64,000 nucleotides of DNA, from NCBI GenBank assembly GCA_963697565.1, contig CAVOOM010000008.1:310001-374000 (forward strand), read 5' to 3'. Under the pieces are notes generated by a model. It saw only the letters and a list, made by a program, of their open reading frames with translations, was not told the DNA's origin and made no database searches. The DNA is from CAWFSE01 sp963697565 (GTDB taxonomy: Bacteria > Actinomycetota > Actinomycetes > CAVWCF01). A program made the position numbers and the translations under genes. Shown here piece by piece: positions 26,525 to 35,065 of the stretch. Positions within the stretch are counted from its first letter, which is position 1. Every line of letters begins with the position of its first letter.

Positions 26525-26922
26525 GCGGGCCGAGCGGCGGGTCGGGTCAGCTCATCGACCAGTTCGCCCTGCTGGGCGTGCTTGGCCGCAAGCAGTCGGC
26601 GGGCGGCGATGAGCAGATCGCGGACCTCGGGAAGGGCGAGGGTGTAGACGACCGCGCCGGCCTCGCGTCGCTGGGCCACCAGGCCCGCCCGGCGCAGGAC
26701 CGCCAGCTGCTGGGAGAGATTGCTCGGCTCGATCTGGATTGACTCCAGCAGGTCGTGCACCGGCCGGTCGCCCTCGCTGAGCAGCTCAAGCACCCGAATC
26801 CGCGCGGGGTGACCCAGCGTGCGGAAGAACTCGGCCTTGGCTTGATAGAGCGGGACTCCCACAGCGACCTCATTCTTCGACCGAGCTTCCGTGCGTACAT
26901 TAGCAGATGAAGAAGTCTTCAT
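26521..26922 (-). CDS. ArsR-family regulator of the SulP transporter
   Basis: 133 residues from ATG 26922 (113 if the GTG at 26862 with GAGG ribosome site is used; the conserved VPLYQAKAEFFRTLGHPARI begins just after it). Winged helix: IRVLELLSEGDRPVHDLLES, EPSNLSQQLAVLRRAGLV and beta-wing REAGAVVYTL. The protein contains no Cys at all, so it lacks the metal or persulfide thiol sites of ArsR, SmtB, BigR or SqrR; the signal is unknown. It overlaps SulP by GTGA and so probably autoregulates a two-gene operon. A 7+2+7 inverted repeat covers the ATG. Confidence 0.82.
   Translation of the reverse strand: MKTSSSANVRTEARSKNEVAVGVPLYQAKAEFFRTLGHPARIRVLELLSEGDRPVHDLLESIQIEPSNLSQQLAVLRRAGLVAQRREAGAVVYTLALPEVRDLLIAARRLLAAKHAQQGELVDELTRPAARPA
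26907..26922. promoter_or_regulatory. Inverted repeat at the ArsR start, candidate operator
   Basis: ATGAAGA-AG-TCTTCAT is a perfect inverted repeat in an unusually AT-rich patch in front of, or over, the ArsR start. A -10-like TAATGT follows on the minus strand. ArsR-family repressors bind such 12-2-12-like palindromes; autoregulation is inferred. If GTG 26862 is the true start, the repeat lies in the promoter. Confidence 0.5.
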
Positions 26923-27047
26923 ATGACGCCCGCGGCGCCGGTCCGTCAAGCCCGGCGTGCCGCCCGTGAGACGATTTGGTGCCGCCTCGGCCGCAGGACG
27001 CGGTCGATGGCGCAGGCGATCTCCCGCCCCCGCCTCGAAGGGCCCCG

Positions 27048-28139
27048 ATGAGCATTCCCCCGGCCGCTGACGCAGCCTCCTCTCCGGTTGCCGGCTCCGT
27101 CATGCCCGACCCGGCGCTGCCCGGCAACGTCTACTTCCGGATCCGAAACTCCGCGGTCTTGTCCGTCACGGCCGTGGACGCCCCGATCGTCGTCACCTCG
27201 GAGTCGTTCGACGAGCGGCTGGCGGAGACGTACGAGCGCACCGGCGTCCGCCCCGGCATGCTCGGCGTGGTCGCCGGCATCGAGGAGCGCAGGTGGTGGC
27301 CGGAGGACGTCTCGTTCGCCGATGCCGCCGCGATGGCCGGCGCCAAGGCGATCGCGGACGCGGGCATCGACGCGCGGCGCATCGGGCTGATGATCGACTC
27401 GTCGGTGTGCCGCGACCACCTCGAGCCGAGCAAGGCCGTGGCGGTCCACCACCAGCTGGGACTGCCGAGCAGCTGCCTCACCTTCGACCTGGCCAACGCC
27501 TGCCTGGGCTTCGTCAACGCGATCCAGCTGGCCTCGACCATGATCGACGCCGGCCAGATCGAGTACGCCCTGATCGTCGACGGCGAGGGCAGCCGGCGCA
27601 CCCAGGAGCTCACCCTGGAGCGGCTCGCGCAGCGCGACGCCACCGCCGACGACGTCTGGTCGCAGTTCGCGTCGCTGACGCTGGGCTCCGGCGGCGCGGC
27701 GATGGTGCTGGGCCCGGCCGACCGCCACCCCGAGGGCCACCGGGTCATCGGCGGCGCCACCCGCGCGGCCACCGAGCACCACCTGCTCTGCGTGGGCACC
27801 CTCGAGGACATGCGCACCGACTCCAAGGCCCTCTTCGCCGCCGGCGTGCAGCTGTCGATCGAGCTGTGGGCCGAGGCCAAGAAGGAGTTCGACTGGAGCG
27901 GGATGGACCGCTACGTGTCGCACCAGATCTCCAAGGTCCACACCGCGGCCATCAGCAAGGCCCTCAACATCGAGCCGGACCTGATGCCCAGCTCCTTCCC
28001 CACCCGCGGCAACATCGGCCCGGCCTCGGTGCCCTTTACGTTGGCCCTCGAGGCCGACTCGCTGGCCCCCGGCGACCGCGTCCTGCTGATGGGCATCGGC
28101 TCGGGCATCAACGCCTGCGCCCTCGAACTCGAGTGGTGA
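27048..28139 (+). CDS. oleA: OleA, acyl-CoA head-to-head condensing enzyme (thiolase fold)
   Basis: 363 residues, intact. Thiolase/KAS III fold with the catalytic Cys152 in FDLANACLGFVNA, His in YVSHQISKVH and Asn in SFPTRGNIGPASVP. The N-terminal GMLGVVAGIEERRWWPED is typical of OleA. The enzyme condenses two fatty acyl-CoAs to a 2-alkyl-3-ketoacid, first step to long-chain olefins. Start ATG 27048; the upstream region (27048 back to the ArsR gene at 26922) has no other gene. The stop overlaps the OleBC start (GTGA), so the ole genes form one operon. Confidence 0.9.
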   Translation: MSIPPAADAASSPVAGSVMPDPALPGNVYFRIRNSAVLSVTAVDAPIVVTSESFDERLAETYERTGVRPGMLGVVAGIEERRWWPEDVSFADAAAMAGAKAIADAGIDARRIGLMIDSSVCRDHLEPSKAVAVHHQLGLPSSCLTFDLANACLGFVNAIQLASTMIDAGQIEYALIVDGEGSRRTQELTLERLAQRDATADDVWSQFASLTLGSGGAAMVLGPADRHPEGHRVIGGATRAATEHHLLCVGTLEDMRTDSKALFAAGVQLSIELWAEAKKEFDWSGMDRYVSHQISKVHTAAISKALNIEPDLMPSSFPTRGNIGPASVPFTLALEADSLAPGDRVLLMGIGSGINACALELEW

Positions 28140-30667
28140 GCGCGCCCGCGACACGCGAGCCCGCCGCACTGCCGCCGTCTGGCCTGCCCGGGCTCGACCC
28201 GGCCTGGTCGCGCCTCGTCGACATCACCGACGCCGACGGAGTCCGCCGCGGCTTCCACGTGCTCGACACCGGCTGGCCCGAGGGCGACCGTCGCGGCACG
28301 CTGCTGTGCGTCCACGGCAACCCGACCTGGTCATACCTCTGGCGGGCGCTGCTCGCCGCCCCGCCGCACGGCTGGCGGGTGGTCGCGGTCGACCAGCTCG
28401 GCATGGGCTACTCCGAGCGGATCGACGGCACCCGCCGACTGGCGCAGCGCATCGACGACCTGACCCGCCTGGCCGATGCCCTGGAGATCGACGGGCCGGT
28501 CGTCACCGTGGCCCACGACTGGGGCGGCCCGGTGTCGCTCGGCTGGGCGCTGGCCCATCGCGACCGGCTCGCCGGGGTGGTCCTCGCCAACACCGCCGTC
28601 CACCAGCCGGCCGGCTCGCCCGCGCCCGCCCTGATCCGCGCGGCCCGCACCCCCGCGCTGCTGCGCGCCGCCTGCGAGCGCACCCCGGCGTTCGTGCGGG
28701 GCACCACCGCGCTGTCGCGGCCGCGGCCGCCGCGCGAGGTGCGTGACGCGTTCGCCGCCCCGTACGCCACCGCGGCCCGCCGCTCGGCCGTCGCCGACTT
28801 CGTCGCCGACATCCCGCTGGAGGACGACCACCCGTCCATGTCGACCCTCCGGGCGATCGCCGACGGCGTGCGCAGCCTGGACGTGCCGGTGCTGCTGGCC
28901 TGGGGCCCGGCCGACCCGGTCTTCTCCGACCGCTACCTGCGCGACCTGCTCGACCGGCTGCCGCACGCCGACGCGCACCGCTACGAGGGCGCCTCGCACC
29001 TCGTCACCGAGGACGCGCCCCGGTTCTTCGACGACCTGCGCCGCTGGGTCGAGGGGCTGGGGTCGGCCGCCGCCGCGCCGCCTGCCCCGGTGGTGGCTGG
29101 GGAGCGACGGCCGATGGGGGCCGCCCTCGCCGAGCGCGCTGCGGACCCGGAGTCCGCCGGCCAGCCGGCCGTCGTCGAGCTCGGGTCGGCGGGACGCACG
29201 GTGACCTGGCAGCAGCTCGACCGGGTGGTCGACGCGCTGGCCGCCGGGCTGGCCGAGGCCGGGGTGCGGCACGGCGACCGGGTGACGCTGCTCGTCCCGC
29301 CCGGGGCCGAGCTGACCGCGGCGGTGTACGCCTGCTGGCGGATCGGCGCGGTCATCGTCGTCGCCGACGCGGGACTGGGGGTGCGCGGGCTCGCGAGGGC
29401 CCTGCGCGGGGCCTGGCCCGACCACCTGATTGCGGTGGGCCGCGGGCTGGCCGCGGCCCGGGCCCTGCGCATCGGCGGCCGCCGGTTCGCGGCCGGGCCG
29501 ATCAGCTCGGCGCGGGCCAGGGCGCTGGGCGCCGAGGCGACCCTGGGTGACCTCGCCGCCCGCGGACGGGGCCGCCCGCTGCCCGAGCGGCCCGGGCCCG
29601 AGGACGAGGCCGCGGTGGTCTTCACCTCCGGCGCCACCGGCCCGGCCAAGGGCGTCGTCTACCGCCACCGCCAGGTCGAGGCCAACCGCGACGCGCTGGT
29701 GGCGCTGTACGGCATCCAGCCCACGGACCGACTGGTGGCCGCCTTCGCCCCGTTCGCGCTGTACGGCCCGGCGATGGGGATCGCCTCGGCGGTCCCCGAC
29801 ATCGACGTGACGCAGCCCGCCACCCTGGACGCCGCCAAGCTCGCCGACGCCGCGGCAGCCGTGGGCGCCACGCTCGTCTGGGCCTCGCCGGCCTCGCTGC
29901 GCACGGTCGCCGCCACAGCGGGCGCGCTCACCCCGGTGCAGCGCGAGGCGCTGGCCGGCGTCCGGCTGCTGATGAGCGCGGGGGCGCCGGTGCCCGCGCC
30001 GTTGCTGCGCCTCATGCTGGGCGTGCTGCCCAACGCCGAGGCGCACACTCCGTACGGCATGACCGAGGTCTTGCCGGTGGCCGACATCGACCTGCGCGGG
30101 ATGGCCTTGGCGGGACCGGGGGAGGGCGTCTGCGTCGGGTTCCCGGTCGCCGGGGCTGAGATCGCCATCGACGACGTCGACGGCGCCGGCGAGATCCTGG
30201 TCCGCGCGCCGTGGGCCAAGGACCGCTACGACCGGCTCTGGGCCACCGAGTCGGCGGCCTCGCACGAGGACGGCTGGCATCGCACCGGCGATGTCGGCCA
30301 CCTGGACCCCGAAGGCCGGCTCTGGGTCGAGGGCCGCCTGGCGCACGTCGTGTGGACGGCCGACGGTCCGGTGACCCCGGTCGGCGTCGAGCAGCGGGTG
30401 GAGGCCCTCTCGCAGGTCGAGGCCGCCGCCTGCGTGGGCGTCGGGCCGGCGGGCGCGCAGGTCGTGGCCGTGGTGGCGGTGCCGCGCGACGGGGCCCCCA
30501 GGCGCGGGGGGCTGGCCGAGCCTGAGCTGGCGGCCGCTGTGCGCGACGTCGCCGGAGTGCCCGTCGCCGCCGTCCTCGTGCGGCCGGAGCTGCCGGTGGA
30601 CATCCGGCACAACTCCAAGATCGACCGCGCCGCGCTTGCGCGCTGGGCCTCGCACCGGCTGGCGTGA
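28136..30667 (+). CDS. oleBC: OleBC fusion: beta-lactone decarboxylase plus beta-lactone synthetase
   Basis: 843 residues, intact, start GTG 28136 overlapping oleA. Residues 1 to about 305 are the OleB alpha/beta hydrolase related to haloalkane dehalogenases: LLCVHGNPTWSYLWR, nucleophile Asp128 in VTVAHDWGGPVSL and catalytic His in GASHLVTEDAP. Residues from about 325 are OleC, an AMP-forming ligase: VFTSGATGPAKGVVYRH, TPYGMTEVLPVAD and GWHRTGDVGHLDPEGRLW. OleC converts the beta-hydroxy acid to a beta-lactone; OleB decarboxylates it to the cis-olefin. Fused OleBC is known from actinobacteria, and fits substrate channelling. Confidence 0.92.
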   Translation: MSAPATREPAALPPSGLPGLDPAWSRLVDITDADGVRRGFHVLDTGWPEGDRRGTLLCVHGNPTWSYLWRALLAAPPHGWRVVAVDQLGMGYSERIDGTRRLAQRIDDLTRLADALEIDGPVVTVAHDWGGPVSLGWALAHRDRLAGVVLANTAVHQPAGSPAPALIRAARTPALLRAACERTPAFVRGTTALSRPRPPREVRDAFAAPYATAARRSAVADFVADIPLEDDHPSMSTLRAIADGVRSLDVPVLLAWGPADPVFSDRYLRDLLDRLPHADAHRYEGASHLVTEDAPRFFDDLRRWVEGLGSAAAAPPAPVVAGERRPMGAALAERAADPESAGQPAVVELGSAGRTVTWQQLDRVVDALAAGLAEAGVRHGDRVTLLVPPGAELTAAVYACWRIGAVIVVADAGLGVRGLARALRGAWPDHLIAVGRGLAAARALRIGGRRFAAGPISSARARALGAEATLGDLAARGRGRPLPERPGPEDEAAVVFTSGATGPAKGVVYRHRQVEANRDALVALYGIQPTDRLVAAFAPFALYGPAMGIASAVPDIDVTQPATLDAAKLADAAAAVGATLVWASPASLRTVAATAGALTPVQREALAGVRLLMSAGAPVPAPLLRLMLGVLPNAEAHTPYGMTEVLPVADIDLRGMALAGPGEGVCVGFPVAGAEIAIDDVDGAGEILVRAPWAKDRYDRLWATESAASHEDGWHRTGDVGHLDPEGRLWVEGRLAHVVWTADGPVTPVGVEQRVEALSQVEAAACVGVGPAGAQVVAVVAVPRDGAPRRGGLAEPELAAAVRDVAGVPVAAVLVRPELPVDIRHNSKIDRAALARWASHRLA

Positions 30668-30670
30668 GCC

Positions 30671-31636
30671 GTGCGGGTCCTGGTCACCGGCGCGTCCGGG
30701 CTGCTGGGCGGCGATGTCGCGCGCCGGCTGGCCGAGCGCGGCGACCAGGTCGTCGTCCTGCAGCGCCGGCCCAGCGGCTTGGGGCTTGAGGAGCGGCTCG
30801 CCGATGTGCGCGACCCGGCGGCGCTCGCGGCCGCGGTCGAGGGGATGGACGCCGTCGTCCACCTGGCGGCCAAGGTCAACGTGGTCGGCGCCTGGGCCGA
30901 CTACCTGGCCATCAACGTGGAGGGCACCCGGGCCCTCGTCGAGGCGGCCGCGCGCGCAGGGGTGCGGCGCTTCGTGCAGGTCTCCTCGCCCTCGGTGGCG
31001 CACGCCGGCCGGTCCCTCGTCGGCGCGGGCGCCGGGCCCGCCGACCCGGCGTCGGCCCGCGGCCCGTACAGCCGCAGCAAGGCGATGGCCGAGCAGATCG
31101 CGCTCGCGGCGCATGGTCCCGCGATGGCGGTGGTCGCGGTCCGGCCGCACCTGGTGTGGGGGCCGGGCGACACCCAGCTCGTCGAGCGGATCGTGGAGCG
31201 CGGGCGGTCGGGGCGGCTGGCCCTGGTCGGCAGCGGCTCCGCGCTGATCGACACGACGTACGTCGACAACGCCGCCGAGGCCCTGGTGGCGGCGCTCGAC
31301 CGGGCGGCCGAGGTGGGCGGGGAGGCGTTCGTGGTCTCCAACGGCGAGCCGCGTCCGGTCGCCGAGATCCTGGCCGCGATCTGCGCCGCCGCGGGGGTGC
31401 CAGGCCCGCGGCTGCGGGTGCCGTTCCCGGTCGCCTGGTCGGCTGGGGCCGCCGTGGACGCCGTGTGGGGCCTGCGCGGGCGCGAGGACGACCCGCCGCT
31501 CACCCGGTTCCTGGCCGAGCAGCTGGCCACGGCGCACTGGTTCGACCAGAGGCGCACCCGCGAGGCCCTGGGGTGGGCGCCGTCGGTGTCGCTGGACGAG
31601 GGCTTCGCCCGGCTCGCCGTCGCGTACGCGCGCTGA
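30671..31636 (+). CDS. oleD: OleD, NAD(P)H-dependent 2-alkyl-3-ketoacid reductase
   Basis: 321 residues, intact. Extended short-chain dehydrogenase: LVTGASGLLGGDVARRL nucleotide motif and catalytic YxxxK in GPYSRSKAMAEQ, then VRPHLVWGPGDTQLVERI and YVDNAAEALV. It reduces the OleA product to the beta-hydroxy acid used by OleC. GTG start at 30671, three bases after the OleBC stop. A strong bidirectional hairpin 3 bases after the stop ends the operon. Confidence 0.9.
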   Translation: MRVLVTGASGLLGGDVARRLAERGDQVVVLQRRPSGLGLEERLADVRDPAALAAAVEGMDAVVHLAAKVNVVGAWADYLAINVEGTRALVEAAARAGVRRFVQVSSPSVAHAGRSLVGAGAGPADPASARGPYSRSKAMAEQIALAAHGPAMAVVAVRPHLVWGPGDTQLVERIVERGRSGRLALVGSGSALIDTTYVDNAAEALVAALDRAAEVGGEAFVVSNGEPRPVAEILAAICAAAGVPGPRLRVPFPVAWSAGAAVDAVWGLRGREDDPPLTRFLAEQLATAHWFDQRRTREALGWAPSVSLDEGFARLAVAYAR

Positions 31637-31638
31637 GG

Positions 31639-31674
31639 CGGCCGGCCCGGGAACGGGGGTTCCCAAGCCGGCCG
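31639..31674. terminator. Bidirectional hairpin terminator after oleD
   Basis: Two nested stems: CGGCCGGC with GCCGGCCG outside and GGGAAC with GTTCCC inside, closed by a GGGG loop. It lies between the convergent oleD (ends 31636) and PepSY-like gene (ends 31698). Confidence 0.75.
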
Positions 31675-31697
31675 CGGTCGCGCCCTGCTCCGTGGGA

Positions 31698-32225
31698 TCA
31701 GGCGTTGGTGCTGCTCGTCGTGCTGGCGCTCGGGCTCGGGGCGGCGCCGCCGCGCGGCCCGCGCGGCCCGCCCGGGCCACCCGGGCCACCCGGGCCATGC
31801 GCCTCGTCGCCGGTCACCGTGAAGGACTTGTCGACCTCCACGGTCACCCGGGTGCCGTCGGCCTTGGTGAGGTGCGCCTCGTAGACGCCGTCGGAGTCGG
31901 TCTCGATGCGCAGCACGGTGGCGCCGGGGTACTTCGCCAGCGCGGCGGCCTTGACCTTCTCGGCGGTGTCGCCGGTGAGCAGCGACTCGTCGGGGCGCTG
32001 CGGCTGCGACTCGTCGCGGGGGGCCGGAGCCGGGTCCGCGGTCGCCGACGCGGCGCCGGTGGTGGAGTCCACGGTGTCGGCGCTGGCGCTGAGGGCGCCC
32101 ATGAGCACGCCCCCGGCGAGCAGGCCGGCGGCGAGTCCGCCGCCCACCATCGCCGCGGTGCGCCGACGCGATCCGGAGCCGCCCGGGGCGGGAGTCGCGG
32201 GAGTTGCGGTGAAGTCGTCCATCAT
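31698..32225 (-). CDS. Membrane-anchored PepSY-like domain protein with collagen-like tail
   Basis: 175 residues, intact. One N-terminal TM helix (MVGGGLAAGLLAGGVLMGAL) after a short Thr/Pro/Arg-rich cytoplasmic part; the extracytoplasmic part holds a PepSY-like domain (VKAAALAKYPGATVLRIETD, then GVYEAHLTKADGTRVTVEVD). The tail is repetitive GPGGPGGPGGPRGPRGG then Ser/Thr. PepSY domains may inhibit peptidases or bind envelope ligands; function here unknown. Start ATG 32225 (ATG 32222 also possible) with AGGAAAGGA upstream. Confidence 0.65.
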   Translation of the reverse strand: MMDDFTATPATPAPGGSGSRRRTAAMVGGGLAAGLLAGGVLMGALSASADTVDSTTGAASATADPAPAPRDESQPQRPDESLLTGDTAEKVKAAALAKYPGATVLRIETDSDGVYEAHLTKADGTRVTVEVDKSFTVTGDEAHGPGGPGGPGGPRGPRGGAAPSPSASTTSSTNA

Positions 32226-32290
32226 CGTGTCCTTTCCTGCGGGGCCCGTCGGTCGAGCCCGATGACCACGACGATGGGCCAGGGATCTGG

Positions 32291-32311
32291 GCGGATCCTG
32301 TGGCGATCCGC
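32291..32311. promoter_or_regulatory. Inverted repeat and promoter between PepSY-like gene and sarcosine dehydrogenase gene
   Basis: GCGGATC-(7)-GATCCGC is a perfect inverted repeat in the 120-base divergent gap. A -10-like TAGGTT at 32334-32339 places transcription start close to the GTG at 32346, so the dehydrogenase mRNA may be leaderless. No clear -35. Confidence 0.4.
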
Positions 32312-32345
32312 AGTGGGGGCTGTCAGCGCGTCATAGGTTGCGACC

Positions 32346-34799
32346 GTGACCCCCACGCTTCCGTCCCGCGCCCGCGTCGTCGTCATCGGAGGCGGGGTGA
32401 TCGGCACGTCGGTCGCCTACCACCTGGCCCACGCCGGGTGGACCGACACCGTCCTGCTGGAGCGCGACCGGCTCACCTCGGGCACGACCTGGCACGCCGC
32501 CGGGCTGATGGTGACGTTCGGGTCGACCTCGGAGACCTCGACGCGGATGCGCCAGTACACCCGCGACCTCTACGCGCGGCTGGAGGCCGAAACCGGGCAG
32601 TCCACCGGATTCACGCCGGTGGGCTTCATCGAGGTCGCCGCCGACGAGGGCCGCCTCGAGGAGTACCGCCGGGTGTCGGCGTTCAACCGGTTGATGGGCG
32701 TGGACGTTCAGGAGATCTCGCCCGCCGAGGTCGCCGCGATGTTCCCGCTGGCCCGCACCGACGACCTGCTCGCCGGCTTCTACGTCGCCGAGGACGGCCG
32801 CGCCAATCCGGTCGACGTGACGATGGCGCTGGCCAAGGGCGCGCGCCAGCAGGGTGCGGCGGTGCTGGAGGGGGTGCCGGCGCTCGGCGTGTTGACCGAG
32901 CGCGGAGCCGTGCGCGGCGTCCGCACGCCGTACGGCGACATCGAGTGCGAGTACGTCGTGAACTGCGCGGGCATGTGGGCGCGGCAGCTCGGCGAGGCGC
33001 ACGGCGTGACGATCCCCCTGCAGGCGGCCGAGCACTACTACCTGGTGACCGAGGCCGTCGACGGCATCGACCGGTCGTGGCCGGTGCTCGAGGACCCGTC
33101 GTCGTACGGGTACTTCCGCGAGGAGGGCGGCGGGCTCATGGTCGGGCTCTTCGAGCCGGTGTGCGCGCCCTGGCGGGTCGAGGGCGTGCCCGCGGACGCC
33201 TCGTTCACGACGCTGGCGCCGGACTGGGATCGGATGGGCCAGTACCTGGAGAAGGCGATGTCCCGGGTGCCGGTGTCGTTCGAGGTCGGCATCCGCACCT
33301 TCTTCTGCGGCCCGGAGAGCTTCACGCCGGATCTCGCCCCGGTGGTCGGCGAGGCGCCCGAGGTCCGCAACTACTTCGTCGCCGCCGGGCTGAACTCCAT
33401 CGGCATCCTGACAGGCGGCGGCCTCGGCCGGGCCATGGCGCACTGGGTCATCGACGGCCAGCCGGACATCGACGTGACCGGCATGAACATCGACCGGCTG
33501 CACCACTACCAGGCCAACCCCGACTACCGCCGCACGCGCACCGTCGAGTCGCTGGGGCAGGTGTACGCCTGCCACTACCCGCACAAGTCGATGCAGACCG
33601 CCCGCGGCGCCAAGCGCTCGCCCCTCCACGAGCAGCTCAAGGCGCAGCGCGCCTGCTTCCGCGACGTCAGCGGGTGGGAGGGCGCCGACTGGTACGCGCC
33701 GCAGGGCGCCGAGCCGTCGCCGGGCGCCCTCACCTGGGGCCGGCCGGACTGGTTCGGCCACTGGGAGGCCGAGCACCGCGCCGTCCGCGAGGACGTCGGC
33801 CTGATGGACATGGCGTTCATGGCGAAGTTCCACGTCGAGGGCCGCGACGCCGGCGCGGTGCTGGAGCGGCTGTCGGCGAACCGGGTCGACGGCGAGCCCG
33901 GCGCCATCACGTACACGCAGTGGCTCAACGACCGCGGCCGGCTGGAGGCCGACCTGACGGTGACCAAGCTCGACGAGGGCCGTTTCCTGGTGGTGGCCTC
34001 GGACACCGCCCACCGCCACGTCGAGACGCTGCTGCGGCGCGGGATCGGCGACGCGCATGCCTTCGTCGCGGATGTCACCTCGGGCTTCGCGCAGCTCAAC
34101 GTGCAGGGGCCCCGGTCGCGCGACCTGCTGCAGTCGCTCACCTCGGCCGACCTCTCGAACGAGGCATTCCCGTTCCGCGCCGCGCGTGAGATCGACCTCG
34201 GCTACGCCCGCGCGCTGTGCGTGCGGATCACCTACCTCGGCGAGCTCGGCTACGAGCTGTACGTCCCCGCCGAGCAGGCCGCCCACGTGTACGAGCGGCT
34301 AGTCGAGGCAGGCCCGGCGTACGGGCTGCGGCACGTCGGGCTCAAGGCGCTGTCCAGCCTGCGGCTGGAGAAGGGCTACCGCGACTACGGCCACGACATC
34401 GACAACACCGACACCGTCCTGGAGGCCGGGCTCGGCTTCGCGGTCGCGCTGGACAAGCCGGGCGGCTTCACCGGGCGCGACGCCGTGGCCGCGCAGCGGG
34501 CCGCCGGGCCGCTGCGCAAGCGGCTCGTGCAGGTGCTGCTGGCCGACCCCGAGCCGCTGATGTTCCACGCCGAGCCGCTGCTGCGCGACGGCCGGGCCGT
34601 GGGCTATCTGCGGGCCGCCTCGTACGGGTTCACGCTCGGCGGCGCCGTCGGGCTGGCGATGGTGGAGGCGGACGACCCCATCGATCAAGCGTGGCTGGAC
34701 GCGGGGGAGTGGGAGGTCGAGATCGCCGACCGACGGTGGCCGGCCCGCGTCTCGCTGCGCCCGCTCTACGACCCGGCCAACGAGCGGATCCGGGGGTAG
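32346..34799 (+). CDS. Sarcosine/dimethylglycine dehydrogenase family flavoenzyme with GcvT domain
   Basis: 817 residues, intact, GTG start 32346. Residues 1 to about 400 are a DAO-type FAD domain: VVVIGGGVIGTSVAYHLAHA and SGTTWHAAGL, with His50 at the position of covalent flavin attachment in dimethylglycine and sarcosine dehydrogenases. The C-terminal half is the folate-binding aminomethyltransferase fold (GcvT-like), e.g. YTQWLNDRGRLEADLTVTK, GPRSRDLLQSLT and LGYELYVPAEQ, with the C-terminal barrel LGGAVGLAMVE. It demethylates sarcosine or dimethylglycine and passes the C1 unit to tetrahydrofolate as 5,10-methylene-THF. Fits degradation of choline/betaine; the upstream enzymes are not in the window. 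A second FAD amine oxidase lies nearby. Confidence 0.86.
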   Translation: MTPTLPSRARVVVIGGGVIGTSVAYHLAHAGWTDTVLLERDRLTSGTTWHAAGLMVTFGSTSETSTRMRQYTRDLYARLEAETGQSTGFTPVGFIEVAADEGRLEEYRRVSAFNRLMGVDVQEISPAEVAAMFPLARTDDLLAGFYVAEDGRANPVDVTMALAKGARQQGAAVLEGVPALGVLTERGAVRGVRTPYGDIECEYVVNCAGMWARQLGEAHGVTIPLQAAEHYYLVTEAVDGIDRSWPVLEDPSSYGYFREEGGGLMVGLFEPVCAPWRVEGVPADASFTTLAPDWDRMGQYLEKAMSRVPVSFEVGIRTFFCGPESFTPDLAPVVGEAPEVRNYFVAAGLNSIGILTGGGLGRAMAHWVIDGQPDIDVTGMNIDRLHHYQANPDYRRTRTVESLGQVYACHYPHKSMQTARGAKRSPLHEQLKAQRACFRDVSGWEGADWYAPQGAEPSPGALTWGRPDWFGHWEAEHRAVREDVGLMDMAFMAKFHVEGRDAGAVLERLSANRVDGEPGAITYTQWLNDRGRLEADLTVTKLDEGRFLVVASDTAHRHVETLLRRGIGDAHAFVADVTSGFAQLNVQGPRSRDLLQSLTSADLSNEAFPFRAAREIDLGYARALCVRITYLGELGYELYVPAEQAAHVYERLVEAGPAYGLRHVGLKALSSLRLEKGYRDYGHDIDNTDTVLEAGLGFAVALDKPGGFTGRDAVAAQRAAGPLRKRLVQVLLADPEPLMFHAEPLLRDGRAVGYLRAASYGFTLGGAVGLAMVEADDPIDQAWLDAGEWEVEIADRRWPARVSLRPLYDPANERIRG

Positions 34800-34800
34800 C

Positions 34801-34998
34801 TCAGCCGCCGGCCTTGCGGCGGAAGGTGCGCTGCGACTTGGCGGGCCCATGCGCCTCGTGGACCTTGGAGTCGCCCTCGGCGTGCCCGCCGCCGCCGGAC
34901 TGGCTGGCCTGCTTGCGGTCGAGGGCCTCGCGGTAGCGCCGCTTGACGTCGTCGTCGGCGGCCTTGACCGACTCCGGCTGAGGGGTGTCCGCGGTCAT
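34801..34998 (-). CDS. DUF5302-like small hydrophilic protein
   Basis: 65 residues from ATG 34998. Very charged and unstructured: DDDVKRRYREALDRKQASQ then Gly-rich and AKSQRTFRRKAGG. This matches short actinobacterial proteins named DUF5302 (function unknown). It converges on the dehydrogenase gene with one base between stops. Ribosome site before the start is GGGTC-like and weak. Confidence 0.65.
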   Translation of the reverse strand: MTADTPQPESVKAADDDVKRRYREALDRKQASQSGGGGHAEGDSKVHEAHGPAKSQRTFRRKAGG

Positions 34999-35065
34999 GG
35001 GGTCTCCTGGGGCGAAGGGCGCGAGGGTCCGCGTGCGGTCCACGGTACGCGCTGCGGAACGCCTG

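Noticed and set aside
28331..31798. 1155-codon open frame on the minus strand opposite oleBC and oleD
   Set aside because: Antisense to genes with complete catalytic motifs; composition is His/Arg/Gly-rich and low complexity.
32331..34286. 651-codon frame opposite the sarcosine dehydrogenase
   Set aside because: Shadow of the plus strand gene, which contains FAD and GcvT motifs; no start signal or domain.
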